This document shows positions 18,723 to 28,172 of a stretch of 64,000 bases of DNA, piece after piece. How positions within the stretch are numbered: the first letter of the stretch is position 1; the number at the start of each line of letters is the position of its first letter. The notes under the pieces are model-generated. The model saw nothing but the letters and a program-made list of their open reading frames with translations, made no database searches and had not been told where the DNA came from. Origin of the DNA: Chitinophagales bacterium (GTDB lineage: Bacteria; Bacteroidota; Bacteroidia; Chitinophagales; UBA10324); contig JACDDS010000007.1 in the NCBI GenBank assembly GCA_013816805.1, positions 124,001 through 188,000 of the forward strand, given 5' to 3'. Made by a program: the position numbers and the translations under genes.

Positions 18723-20588
18723 TCAGGCATATTCCGATAACTCTAACCAGCGGTTGGATTTCTTATCTAAGGAATCAATAAGATTATTTATTTCAGATGA
18801 ATATTTTTGCAGCTGTTCGTAGGGTAGAGCCGTTTCTAAAAAGCCGGTCAATTCTTTTTTACGTTTTTCCAAAGCGGCAATATCCAGCTCCAGTTGCTCT
18901 ATTTCACGCTGCTCTTTATAACTGAGCTTTATTTTTACATGAAGCTTTCCTGGTGATATTGTTGAGTCTATTTTTTTTATCTCTTCCGATGCTGCATCTG
19001 ATTGTTCGTCCAATGCTTTCCATTCAAGGTATTCAGAGTAGTTACCCGGAAAATCAATAACCAACCCCTTTCCTTCAAAGACTAAAAGGTGATCTGTGAT
19101 TTTTTTCATGAAATGCCGGTCGTGTGAAACGATCAGCAGGCAACCGGGAAAATCATCTAAAAAATCTTCCAGCACATTCTGAGTGATGATATCCAGGTCA
19201 TTTGTCGGTTCATCGAGGATCAGGAAATTCGGATTTTTCATAAGGATGGTGAGCAGATACAATCTTCTTTTTTCGCCGCCGCTAAGCTTTGAGACATACA
19301 CGTATTGCTGATCGGGATTAAAAAGGAACCTTTCGAGCAGCTGTGAAGCAGTTAAGGTTTTTCCCTTGTTGAGGGTAATGTAATCTGCTACTTCACGCAC
19401 TACTTCGATCACGCGCTTCTGTTCATCAATTACCATCCCTTTCTGAGAGAAGTATCCGAACAACACGGTTTCACCAACCACTATTTTTCCTGAATCGGGC
19501 TTTTCAAGTAGAAGGCATAAATTGAGAAAGGTGGTTTTGCCAACACCATTCTTTCCGATCACACCGATCCGTTCACCTGTCTTAAACTTATAGCTGAAGT
19601 CTGAAAGAATTCTTAGATCATCAAATCCTTTGTGCACATGATGAAATTCTAAAACCTTTCCGCCGAGGCGCGTGATCTTGATTTCAGCCTTCATCTCGCT
19701 TTCATCTATTTTCTTCGATGCCCGCTCTTTCAACTCATAGAAAGAATCTATACGTGATTTGGATTTTGTAGTTCTCGCCTTTGGCTGTTTCCGCATCCAC
19801 TCCAGTTCCTTACGTAATGTATTTCTGGCCTTATCAATATTCTGTGATTCATTTTCTTTTCGCTCGGCCTTTTTCTCTACGTAGTACTGGTAGCTGCCCT
19901 CATAGTAATATATTTTTCCATCGTCGAGCTCAATAATTTCTTTGCATACATTATCCAGGAAATCACGGTCATGAGTTACCATCAGTAATGTATTGCAGTT
20001 CTTATCGAGAAAATGTTCCAGCCACTCGATCATAGTTAGATCAAGGTGATTTGTCGGTTCATCAAGGATTAAAAATTCAGGTTCATGAAGCAAAAGCCGG
20101 GCAAGCGCGACTCTTTTCCGTTGCCCGCCACTAAGTGTTTTCACCAGTGATGAATAGGCATGGATATCCAGGCGTGATAAAATTTCTTTTGCTTTTGCCT
20201 CAAAGTTCCATGCATCATGCTCGTCCATCAATTCGAGCGCATGCTGCATTTCCGGACCCTGGCTATTATTATCCAGGCAGAACTCATAAAGCTTTACTGC
20301 ATTTATAACGGGGTGATCGGTATCGAAAATATTTTCAAGCACGGTTTGATCTTCACGAAGGGCAGGTTCCTGTTCTAAAAATCCCAGGCGTAAATTTTTA
20401 CGGAGTAGCACAGACCCAGTTTCCGGCTTTTCTTCTCCGGTAAGTATCCGCAGCAAGGATGTTTTTCCCAGGCCATTTTTAGCAATCAACCCTATTTTCT
20501 GCCCTTTGTTGATGCTGATGGTTAATCCGCTGAATAATTTTTTATCGGCAAAGGAGCGCGAAATATTTTCTGCAAAGAGGTAATTCAT
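18723..20588 (-). CDS. ABC-F family ATPase (Uup-like)
   Basis: 621 aa soluble protein with two tandem ATP-binding domains and no membrane segment. The first has P-loop AKNGLGKTS (36-44) and LSGGQRKRVALARLLL followed by LILDEPTNHLD. The second has GKNGVGKTT and LSGGEKRRLYLL followed by LILDEPTNDLD. The linker is Arg/Lys-rich and the C-terminal 60 residues (EQREIEQLELDIAALEKRKKE) form a coiled coil, the arrangement of Uup, which binds ribosomes or branched DNA. A role in ribosome rescue or tuning is likely. Antibiotic protection is possible but not indicated. A relic of a different ABC-F gene lies at 34.4 kb. Confidence 0.92.
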   Translation of the reverse strand: MNYLFAENISRSFADKKLFSGLTISINKGQKIGLIAKNGLGKTSLLRILTGEEKPETGSVLLRKNLRLGFLEQEPALREDQTVLENIFDTDHPVINAVKLYEFCLDNNSQGPEMQHALELMDEHDAWNFEAKAKEILSRLDIHAYSSLVKTLSGGQRKRVALARLLLHEPEFLILDEPTNHLDLTMIEWLEHFLDKNCNTLLMVTHDRDFLDNVCKEIIELDDGKIYYYEGSYQYYVEKKAERKENESQNIDKARNTLRKELEWMRKQPKARTTKSKSRIDSFYELKERASKKIDESEMKAEIKITRLGGKVLEFHHVHKGFDDLRILSDFSYKFKTGERIGVIGKNGVGKTTFLNLCLLLEKPDSGKIVVGETVLFGYFSQKGMVIDEQKRVIEVVREVADYITLNKGKTLTASQLLERFLFNPDQQYVYVSKLSGGEKRRLYLLTILMKNPNFLILDEPTNDLDIITQNVLEDFLDDFPGCLLIVSHDRHFMKKITDHLLVFEGKGLVIDFPGNYSEYLEWKALDEQSDAASEEIKKIDSTISPGKLHVKIKLSYKEQREIEQLELDIAALEKRKKELTGFLETALPYEQLQKYSSEINNLIDSLDKKSNRWLELSEYA

Positions 20589-20809
20589 TCAATTTAAATG
20601 TGGCGCAAAATTAACTGATATGCATTTGTTTAATGGTACGTATGCGCGACCAAGCTGAATTATAATAGTATAAAAACTTCCTTTATTTTATATCTTTCAT
20701 TTAATACTCGCAGAATTAATCTCTTCAACGAAACCTATTCAATGAAAACATTTTTAGTACAGTTGTTTTTACTTTTATCAGTGGATGCCTTATATGTCAC
20801 TTTTATTCC

Positions 20810-21321
20810 ATTGATCAGATTGGAGGATTCTAAAAAGTGGGTTTAGAATCAATTATTATTGATGCACGACATGACGATAAAATTTTTATACTTCGCCACG
20901 GAGTTATTGGCGAAAAAAAAATCAACCAGTTATTCCCGGTGTTTCCATTCACAATATTTCTGGTACAAAGAATGTAACAATCATCCCTGGGACAAGATAC
21001 CGGCATTATGCGCCTCAAATTCCAGTATACTTCACAGATGAACTTCAACTTCTTTCTGCAGATGCAATATTGCTTCATACAATAGAACAATCAGAAGAAT
21101 TTTGACAGGAGCACCGAAATAAAATGTTTTCAGATAATATATATCTTGTTAATCTCCCTTCAATAAATAATTTACCGGCTGTTGCGGAGCATTTATATTA
21201 AAGCTCAGCTTCTATAGATCTGCTGCAGTTGCCAAAAGCATATATGCTGAAAACTGACTGGCGAATTTCTTCACTAGGCAAAGCAATAGCAAACAGGCTC
21301 GAAAAAATAGTTCACAAGTGA
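20810..21321 (+). pseudogene. Decayed sua5 (L-threonylcarbamoyladenylate synthase) C-terminal half
   Basis: Frame at 20810-20974: DQIGGF, stop, then VGLESIIIDARHDDKIFILR, matching the Sua5 'DGG..VGVEST(V/I)ID...ILRPG' region. After a frameshift near 20955, the next frame gives VTIIPGTRYRHYAPQIPVY, the Sua5 signature 'PGMKYRHYAP', then DELQLLSADAILLH. After in-frame TGA and TAA codons it ends in LGKAIANRLEKIVHK, which matches the 'GLG.AI.NRL.RA' tail. The N-terminal YrdC catalytic domain is missing. Three stops and one frameshift make this a clear pseudogene. Sua5/TsaC activity is normally essential for t6A tRNA modification, so an intact copy should exist elsewhere in the genome. Confidence 0.8.
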
Positions 21322-21854
21322 GAATTGAAAAAGTTAATTTGAAGCTAAGACAGCTTGCAATTTTAAATTTATGAGCAGGAACTTTTTCATTGTTCAGTTG
21401 TTTAAATTTTTCATTGTTCAGTTGTTTAAATTAAAGATTCGCCTTTTCCTAAAGAAGTTTTTGTTATCTCCCTCTGATAAATTATTGCTGTTCGCCGGGT
21501 AAATGAAGGGGTAGCATATTTGAGTAACCAAATCATAACGCTTAACCTTACTTGCAGTAACCATTTTATTTATGTAAATTACATCCTGTTGAAAAATATT
21601 TAAGCAGCTACGAATACAAAGCAACAGGAATTCTATCTCATTTTTTATTGTAGAGACTATTCTTCTCTTGTTGTTGTTGTCGGTTCAGAATCTAAAAATT
21701 TCAATCCGGCAAGTTAAAATTATTCATCGTCAATGTTTAGAAATACAGAACCTGATTGATTCACAAGTGTTACAATGATCAGGTGATTTTAATATAAATA
21801 TATAATCGTTATCAGCAATTCTAATCCTAATTTAAAATAATAAAATCATTCCTA
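21322..21854. other. AT-rich spacer with a short tandem duplication
   Basis: No gene is convincing here. A 24-bp unit is perfectly duplicated in tandem at 21383-21430. The last 120 bases before the giant SBBP gene are extremely AT-rich and probably hold its promoter, but I could not identify a clear -33/-7 pair. Confidence 0.5.
21383..21430. repeat. Perfect 24-bp tandem duplication
   Basis: The unit TTTTTCATTGTTCAGTTGTT plus TAAA is present twice with no mismatch (21383-21406 and 21407-21430). It lies in noncoding DNA just after the sua5 relic, and replication slippage is the simplest origin. Confidence 0.9.
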
Positions 21855-24800
21855 ATGAAAAATATACTTACTTCTTTTCTTCTGATAATCAGTATTAACG
21901 TGCATGCCCAACTCACACCTGTCTGGACAAATTCGCAGGTGGGCAGCGGCGATAATTCTGATCGCTATGATGCCATTGTGCAAGATGGCACCGGAAATAT
22001 TTACCTCGGTGGTTATACCTTCAATAGTGGTCAGGATAAAGACTATCTTCTCGTAAAAATGAATTCAAGCGGCGACACGCTTTGGACTCGCCAATATAAT
22101 GGCGCAGGAAATGGTTATGATAAAATTATCTACATGGGCATTGATGGATCTAACAATGTTTATGTCACCGGCGAATCCTATGGCGGCACTATCAACAAAA
22201 CTGATATTCTCACACAGAAGTATGATGCAAGTGGTAGTTTGCTATGGTCAAGAGCATACAATTCTTCGTTTAACCAGGACGATGCCCCGCTGGGGATTTC
22301 AGTGGATAACAGCGGCAATGTTTTCATCAACGGATCAAGCGACGGGGATTCTACTTATAACCAAAATGACGACATCCTCACTCTGAAATATAATACCCAA
22401 GGTGCTCTGCAATGGGCTATCCGTTATAATGGAACCGGCAACGGAACAGATCGGGGCAATGGCGTGGTAAGTGATAATACCGGCGGATGTATTATTACCG
22501 GAAGAACAGCTTCTTCGGTAGATGATGATGTGATTACTATCAAATACAGCACAACAGGCACACAGACATGGAAGACTGTTTATAACCGGGGCTCCGGGAA
22601 TGATCGCGGTGCATCTATTACCAGTGATGCATCGGGAAATCTTTACGTTACCGGGCGCACTAAGAACTCAAATAATTATGATGTGCTGGTTATAAAATAT
22701 AATTCTTCCGGCGTATCCCAATGGACAAAATTTTATGACGGCGGCGATGATGATTATGGTAATAAGATTCGGGTGAATAGTGCAGGCGAAGTTTTTGTTG
22801 CCGGACAATCTGATGTGAATTCATCCTCAAACATTAATTATGATATACTAACTGTCAAATATAATTCATCAGGCGGCCAGCAATGGGCAAAGACTTTTGG
22901 AAATGCTGTGCTTAACAATGAAGATGCAAGTGACCTAATTGCTGATGGTTCAGGAAACGTGTTTGTAACAGGAAAAAGCGATGTAAATTCATTAGCATCT
23001 GTTGAAGCAGATAATTTTATAACTGTAAAATATAACTCATCAGGAGATCTTCAATGGTCAGCTTTTTATGCAGGTACTGATGCAGGTAGTGATGATAATG
23101 CAGAAGGATTTGTGATGGATGTATCCGGAAACCTGATAGTCGTTGGAGGAACACAAAACCTCACTACTCAAAAGGATGCAACGGCGATTAAATACAACTC
23201 AAATGGTTCTTCAGTATGGATAAAAAATTATAATGGCAAGGGCGATTTCACCGATAAAGTGCAGGCGATGGTCATTGATTCTAAAAAAAATATTTATGTC
23301 ACTGGTTATGTTTTCACCGCCGGACAAAGCAAGGATCTTTTTGTCTCTAAAATTAATTCAGCAGGAATCACACAGTGGAAGATCACTTATGATTTTAGTC
23401 AGGATGATGACCAGGGAAGGGCCATCACAGTGGACAACTTAGGAAATGTATTTGTATGCGGCAGCAGCAATGGGGACGGCACCAGCGATGATTACATAAC
23501 CATGAAGCTGGACACTCTTGGAAATATTCTGTGGACTGCACGTTACAATAATGTTGGAGAAGCAGATGTGGCAACATCCATTGGAGTAAATCTATCAAAC
23601 GGCAACGTGTATGTTACCGGCTATAGCGATAAAAACGTTTCTTCCTTTGTTACCGATTATGATATAGCTACTATCAAGTATAGTTCTGCAGGATCACAGT
23701 CAGCTGTAAAGAGATACAACGGCACAGGTGATGGCATAGATAAAGGAATTAAGATTATTGTGAACGAAGGCAATATATATGTAACCGGGCAAAGCTCGAA
23801 TGGAACTGATTATGAAGTTGTAACAATAAAGTATGATGGTTCTCTAGCACAACAATGGCTTACTAAATATAACGGTGCTAACGGCAAAGATGATGTTCCA
23901 AATGATATGTTTTATGATGGCAGCAGTTCTTTGTATGTAACGGGAAACACCGGCACTTCCACTCATGGTGATGATTATCTTACAATAAAATACAACACAA
24001 ATGGGGCACAACAATGGGCATCTACTTATAACGGCAACGGCAATTTCACTGATCATTCTAATGCAATAATTGCAACTACTTCCGGAGTTTATGTGACAGG
24101 GAGAAGTGCACCTTCAAGTGCCGGTGATACTGCTGACCTTGTTACAATAAAATATGATCTTTCCAGCGGGGCACAGAAGTGGTTGAACCGGTATAATGGT
24201 TCTGCATCTCTTGTAGATCGCGGCAATGTGATTGCTGCTGATAAATTCAATAATATTTATGCTTCAGGAGAAAGCGCCGACTTAGAAACAGGTAGTGACT
24301 TTATCACAATTGTATATGATGTTGCAGGAAACGCTAAATGGACTGCCCGGTACAGTGGTTCTGCCAATTTCAATGATGCATCAAAATCTATCGCAGTTGA
24401 TGGTTCAGGTTACGTCTATGCTGCAGGCTATGCGACCGGAAGGGGCACTAATGGATTTGATGCACTTACTTTGAAATATTGTCCCATTCCCGCTGCCAAT
24501 GCCGGCCCAGACGTGGCAATCTGCAGTGGTAAGAGCACTACTCTAAATGCTACAGGCGGATCGATCTATTCATGGTCTCCTACAACAGGATTAAATAATG
24601 CGAATATTGCAAACCCTAATGCGAATCCAAAATCTACCACATCTTATGTAGTAACGGTAGACAATGGACTTGGATGCGGAACCGCAAAAGATACCGTAGT
24701 GGTCACTGTCAATCCTCTGCCCACTGCCACCATAACTGCAAGCGGATCACTTTCTATTTGTGCAGGTGACAACGTGACTTTAACAGCCAATTCAGGAGCC

Positions 24801-25229
24801 GGCCTTACTTATCAATGGAAAAATGGCTCCACTAAAATTTCAGGTGCTACTAACATCAGTTACACCGCTAAAACTGCGGGTACTTATAAAGTAACGGTGA
24901 CAAATTCAAACGGTTGTAGCGCAACTTCTTCAGGAAAAAAAGTGCAAATTGTTTGCAAGGGAGAGAATCTTTCATCGCAAGATGAGCTTTTTAATATCAC
25001 TGCATCACCAAATCCATCTTCCAATTATTTCACGGTTAAGTTCACTAACAATGGAAATACATCGGTTACACTTGATGTATTCAACCTTATAGGTCAAAAT
25101 ATTTTTCACCTTTCGGGAGTGAGTGAAACTGAATTAAATGTTGGTAAAGACTGGAAAGCAGGAATATATCTGGTTAAAATAAACAATGGTACTGAAGAGC
25201 GGGAATTGAGATTAATAAAGTCAGAATAA
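21855..25229 (+). CDS. Giant SBBP-like beta-propeller protein with Ig-like domains and T9SS sorting domain
   Basis: 1124 aa with signal peptide MKNILTSFLLIISINVHAQ. Residues about 30-875 consist of roughly 16 repeats of about 52 aa with the core 'YNG.GN..D....I..D..GN(I/V)YVTG.S......D..T.KY...G..QW'. Next come a PKD/Ig-like segment (about 878-955; CSGKSTTLNATGGSIYSWSP), a second Ig-like segment (about 955-1040; TYQWKNGSTKISGATNISYT-like), and a type A sorting domain (ITASPNPSSNYFTV ... AGIYLVKI ... ELRLIKSE). It is rich in Asn-Gly, Asp-Gly and Asn-Ser pairs. It is the first gene of a plus-strand block, with its paralogue starting 26 bp downstream. A surface or adhesive role is inferred only. 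Confidence 0.9.
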   Translation: MKNILTSFLLIISINVHAQLTPVWTNSQVGSGDNSDRYDAIVQDGTGNIYLGGYTFNSGQDKDYLLVKMNSSGDTLWTRQYNGAGNGYDKIIYMGIDGSNNVYVTGESYGGTINKTDILTQKYDASGSLLWSRAYNSSFNQDDAPLGISVDNSGNVFINGSSDGDSTYNQNDDILTLKYNTQGALQWAIRYNGTGNGTDRGNGVVSDNTGGCIITGRTASSVDDDVITIKYSTTGTQTWKTVYNRGSGNDRGASITSDASGNLYVTGRTKNSNNYDVLVIKYNSSGVSQWTKFYDGGDDDYGNKIRVNSAGEVFVAGQSDVNSSSNINYDILTVKYNSSGGQQWAKTFGNAVLNNEDASDLIADGSGNVFVTGKSDVNSLASVEADNFITVKYNSSGDLQWSAFYAGTDAGSDDNAEGFVMDVSGNLIVVGGTQNLTTQKDATAIKYNSNGSSVWIKNYNGKGDFTDKVQAMVIDSKKNIYVTGYVFTAGQSKDLFVSKINSAGITQWKITYDFSQDDDQGRAITVDNLGNVFVCGSSNGDGTSDDYITMKLDTLGNILWTARYNNVGEADVATSIGVNLSNGNVYVTGYSDKNVSSFVTDYDIATIKYSSAGSQSAVKRYNGTGDGIDKGIKIIVNEGNIYVTGQSSNGTDYEVVTIKYDGSLAQQWLTKYNGANGKDDVPNDMFYDGSSSLYVTGNTGTSTHGDDYLTIKYNTNGAQQWASTYNGNGNFTDHSNAIIATTSGVYVTGRSAPSSAGDTADLVTIKYDLSSGAQKWLNRYNGSASLVDRGNVIAADKFNNIYASGESADLETGSDFITIVYDVAGNAKWTARYSGSANFNDASKSIAVDGSGYVYAAGYATGRGTNGFDALTLKYCPIPAANAGPDVAICSGKSTTLNATGGSIYSWSPTTGLNNANIANPNANPKSTTSYVVTVDNGLGCGTAKDTVVVTVNPLPTATITASGSLSICAGDNVTLTANSGAGLTYQWKNGSTKISGATNISYTAKTAGTYKVTVTNSNGCSATSSGKKVQIVCKGENLSSQDELFNITASPNPSSNYFTVKFTNNGNTSVTLDVFNLIGQNIFHLSGVSETELNVGKDWKAGIYLVKINNGTEERELRLIKSE

Positions 25230-25255
25230 TTTTTCAACAAGTAAAATATCCGGCA

Positions 25256-28162
25256 GTGAAAACAATTTTATTGATTGCAGTTTTAACGATTGTATCATTT
25301 AAATTGTTTGCTCAACCCTCTCTTGCATGGGTATCGCAATACAACGGACAGGGTGATTATTCTGATCGCTTTACTTGCATCGTTTCTGATGCAGCAGGAA
25401 ATATTTACACCGGTGGAAGTACGGTGAATATCAACACCGATCGTGATTACCTCATTCAGAAGATGGACGCAGCAGGAAATGTGATCTGGCGAATGAGTTA
25501 TAATGCTTTCGGAAATGGAGCTGATGAAGTTCAGGCAATTACGGTAGATGCTTCGCAGAATGTTTATGTTACCGGCTTCGGAAAAACCATTGATGCTGGA
25601 AACGATTGTCTCACGATGAAGCTCGATGCAAACGGCAACACTATCTGGAGTCAGTTTTACAATTATGATGTTGCTAACGGATACGACGAGGCAAATTCAA
25701 TTGCACTTGATGGAAACGGAAACGTAATTGTTACAGGACAAAGTGATGAAGATGCTACAGCCATTTCTAATGATGATTACGTCACAATAAAATATTCCAG
25801 CGATGGAAACCAGCAATGGGATGTGCGTTACAATGGATTAGGAAATGGAATTGACCGCGCGGTAAAAGTATTGGTTGACAATTTAAATAACATCTATATA
25901 ACAGGCAGGAGCTACAATGGTATAGACGATGATTATGCCACCATCAGTTATGATGAAAATGGAAACCAGCAATGGCTCATGTACGGAGATCGCAGTTATA
26001 ATGATCGTGCCCAGGCAATGTCGATCGATGCTGAAAATAATATTTATGTAACCGGCTGGAGCAGTAACGGAAGCAATCACGATTACTATACGATAAAATA
26101 TAATTCGTCCGGTACCCAACTGTGGGCTAAAGTTTTTGATAATGTGGATAATGATGAGGCGACAGCAATTTTCGTTGACGCTTCAGCCAATGTGTATGTA
26201 ACAGGTCAGAGCGATGGAGATGCAACGGAATTTGTGAATTTAGATTATCGAACCGTAATGTATAATACAAGCGGGCAGCAACAATGGAGTGAATCATACG
26301 ATGGTGCTGCCGGAAATGATGATATTCCAACATCCATTTCGGTTTCCGAAGGCAAGGTGTATGTAACAGGTTATAGCGATGCTGATAATACTCCCGTAGT
26401 TTCAAATGACATTGTTACTATTCAATATTCTTCAACCGGAACGCTGCAATGGGCAACTGTTTTTTCAGGCAGTGGTGGAAATAGAGATGTTGCCAACGCG
26501 ATGATTACTGATGTGAATGGGAATACTTTTGTTGCCGGGTATTCAGAAAATAATGCGGCGCAGCGGAATGCTATAGTATTGAAATGTAATAATGCCGGAT
26601 CACAACTTTTTGTAAACACGTTTGATGGTATAGGTGACAATTCTGATAATATTCGTGACTTGAAAATTGATGCGGAGGGAAACTTGTATGCAGTTGGCTA
26701 TACTGTTCGCCGCGAACACAACCGTGATTTTCTGAGCATAAAACTTACTCCAGAAGGTGACACAGTGTGGACCCGATATCTTAATGGCACTTCTCCTGAT
26801 AGTGAAGACGAAGCTGACGCATGCGCAATTGACAACAACCACAACATCATTGTTGCAGGATTTACAAAGAACAGCGGAACATCGGGAGATTATACCATAA
26901 TAAAAATCAATTCATCAACGGGCGACAGCTTGTGGCTTCGCTTTTATGATTCTCCTGCACACGATTATGATAAAGCGTATGACATGAAAACTGATGAATC
27001 AGGAAATATTTATGTAACCGGAAGAACTGACAGCGATCCTTCAATTAATTCCAATGATGAAGCAACCACTTTAAAGTATGATGAGGACGGAAATTTGGTC
27101 TGGGAAAAAACATATGCGGGCGCAGGCAACGGACCTGATCGCGGAAGTTTTCTGCGCGTTGCTCCCAGTGGAAATGTGTATGTAGTAGGAAGAACATTTA
27201 ATGGATCTGATCACGATATACTTGTGGTCAAATACAATAATGATGGTGAACAGCAATGGATAAAGACGTATGATGGCGGCGTTGGCAATGAAGAGCCGAA
27301 AGGAATGGAGCTTGATGCAGATGAAAATGTATATCTCGTTGGCAACAGTGCTTCCTCAGGAAATGATTCATCTGATATTATTACACTAAAATATTCATCA
27401 GCAGGGGATATGCAATGGATACAGAAAATTAACAACAGTGGTGGTGATCTGGCAAGTGACATCGCTCTTGATCCAATTGGAAATGTCACAATCACAGGAA
27501 CAACAGATGCAGATAATTCTGCGGCAGTAAATCTCGATGCTGTTACAGTTCAATATGATGCAAACGGCAATGAACTATGGATGAAAACTTTCGACGGTAG
27601 TAATCACCTCAATGATGTTGCGGATGCAATTGCTTCAGATCAATTTGGAAATATTTATCTGGCATTGCACATGAATAACGGCACCATGTTGGATTTGAAT
27701 TATGATATTTCTATAATCCGGTATAATGTGAATGGCACTGTTGCGTGGCAAACTTTATGGGGAGGAAGCTCAGATACGCTTGATGCTGCAAATCTGATTT
27801 ACCTCGTTAATAACGATCTTTATGTCGCAGGCAGCACATGGAAAAAAGATAACCAGCGTGACATAGTCGTGCTGAAATATTCGTCGGTTACCGGAATAGA
27901 AAGTACTATCAAACAAATTAAAAGCTTTTCCATATTTCCTAATCTTTCATCGGATTTCATAACCGTCACCTCAGATAATTCCGCTTTAGAAAAAAAAATT
28001 CAGCTTGTTGATATGGCAGGAAGAACAATTTTCGAAACATCATTTCATGAAGCACTAATAAAAATTTCTCTTACAAATGAAATTCAACAGGGGATGTACC
28101 TCTGTAACATTCTTTCCAATAATAAAATTATTTATTCAGAAAAAATTATTTACCAACGTTAA
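25256..28162 (+). CDS. Second giant SBBP-like T9SS protein (paralogue)
   Basis: 968 aa starting at a GTG that gives MKTILLIAVLTIVSFKLFAQ, a normal signal peptide. No ATG fits the signal peptide better. About 16 to 17 repeats of the same 52-aa type occupy residues about 25-880 (for example WDVRYNGLGNGIDRAVKVLV, then NIYITGRSYNGIDDDYATI). The C-terminal domain (SFSIFPNLSSDFITVTS ... QGMYLCNI ... SEKIIYQR) is a type A T9SS signal in which the usual 'PNP' is PNL. It lacks the Ig-like segments of its neighbour. The next gene, the P-loop protein, starts only 10 bp after the stop, which suggests one transcript. Confidence 0.9.
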   Translation: MKTILLIAVLTIVSFKLFAQPSLAWVSQYNGQGDYSDRFTCIVSDAAGNIYTGGSTVNINTDRDYLIQKMDAAGNVIWRMSYNAFGNGADEVQAITVDASQNVYVTGFGKTIDAGNDCLTMKLDANGNTIWSQFYNYDVANGYDEANSIALDGNGNVIVTGQSDEDATAISNDDYVTIKYSSDGNQQWDVRYNGLGNGIDRAVKVLVDNLNNIYITGRSYNGIDDDYATISYDENGNQQWLMYGDRSYNDRAQAMSIDAENNIYVTGWSSNGSNHDYYTIKYNSSGTQLWAKVFDNVDNDEATAIFVDASANVYVTGQSDGDATEFVNLDYRTVMYNTSGQQQWSESYDGAAGNDDIPTSISVSEGKVYVTGYSDADNTPVVSNDIVTIQYSSTGTLQWATVFSGSGGNRDVANAMITDVNGNTFVAGYSENNAAQRNAIVLKCNNAGSQLFVNTFDGIGDNSDNIRDLKIDAEGNLYAVGYTVRREHNRDFLSIKLTPEGDTVWTRYLNGTSPDSEDEADACAIDNNHNIIVAGFTKNSGTSGDYTIIKINSSTGDSLWLRFYDSPAHDYDKAYDMKTDESGNIYVTGRTDSDPSINSNDEATTLKYDEDGNLVWEKTYAGAGNGPDRGSFLRVAPSGNVYVVGRTFNGSDHDILVVKYNNDGEQQWIKTYDGGVGNEEPKGMELDADENVYLVGNSASSGNDSSDIITLKYSSAGDMQWIQKINNSGGDLASDIALDPIGNVTITGTTDADNSAAVNLDAVTVQYDANGNELWMKTFDGSNHLNDVADAIASDQFGNIYLALHMNNGTMLDLNYDISIIRYNVNGTVAWQTLWGGSSDTLDAANLIYLVNNDLYVAGSTWKKDNQRDIVVLKYSSVTGIESTIKQIKSFSIFPNLSSDFITVTSDNSALEKKIQLVDMAGRTIFETSFHEALIKISLTNEIQQGMYLCNILSNNKIIYSEKIIYQR

Positions 28163-28172
28163 ATAGATAGCC

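Noticed and set aside
18723-20588. Antibiotic-resistance ABC-F protein
   Set aside because: The C-terminal coiled coil and linker fit Uup-type housekeeping proteins, and there is no leader-peptide attenuation region or resistance neighbours.
21855-28162. CRISPR-like or DNA-level satellite repeats
   Set aside because: The regular spacing comes from about 52-codon protein repeats (SBBP type) that differ at DNA level. There are no identical direct repeats with spacers.
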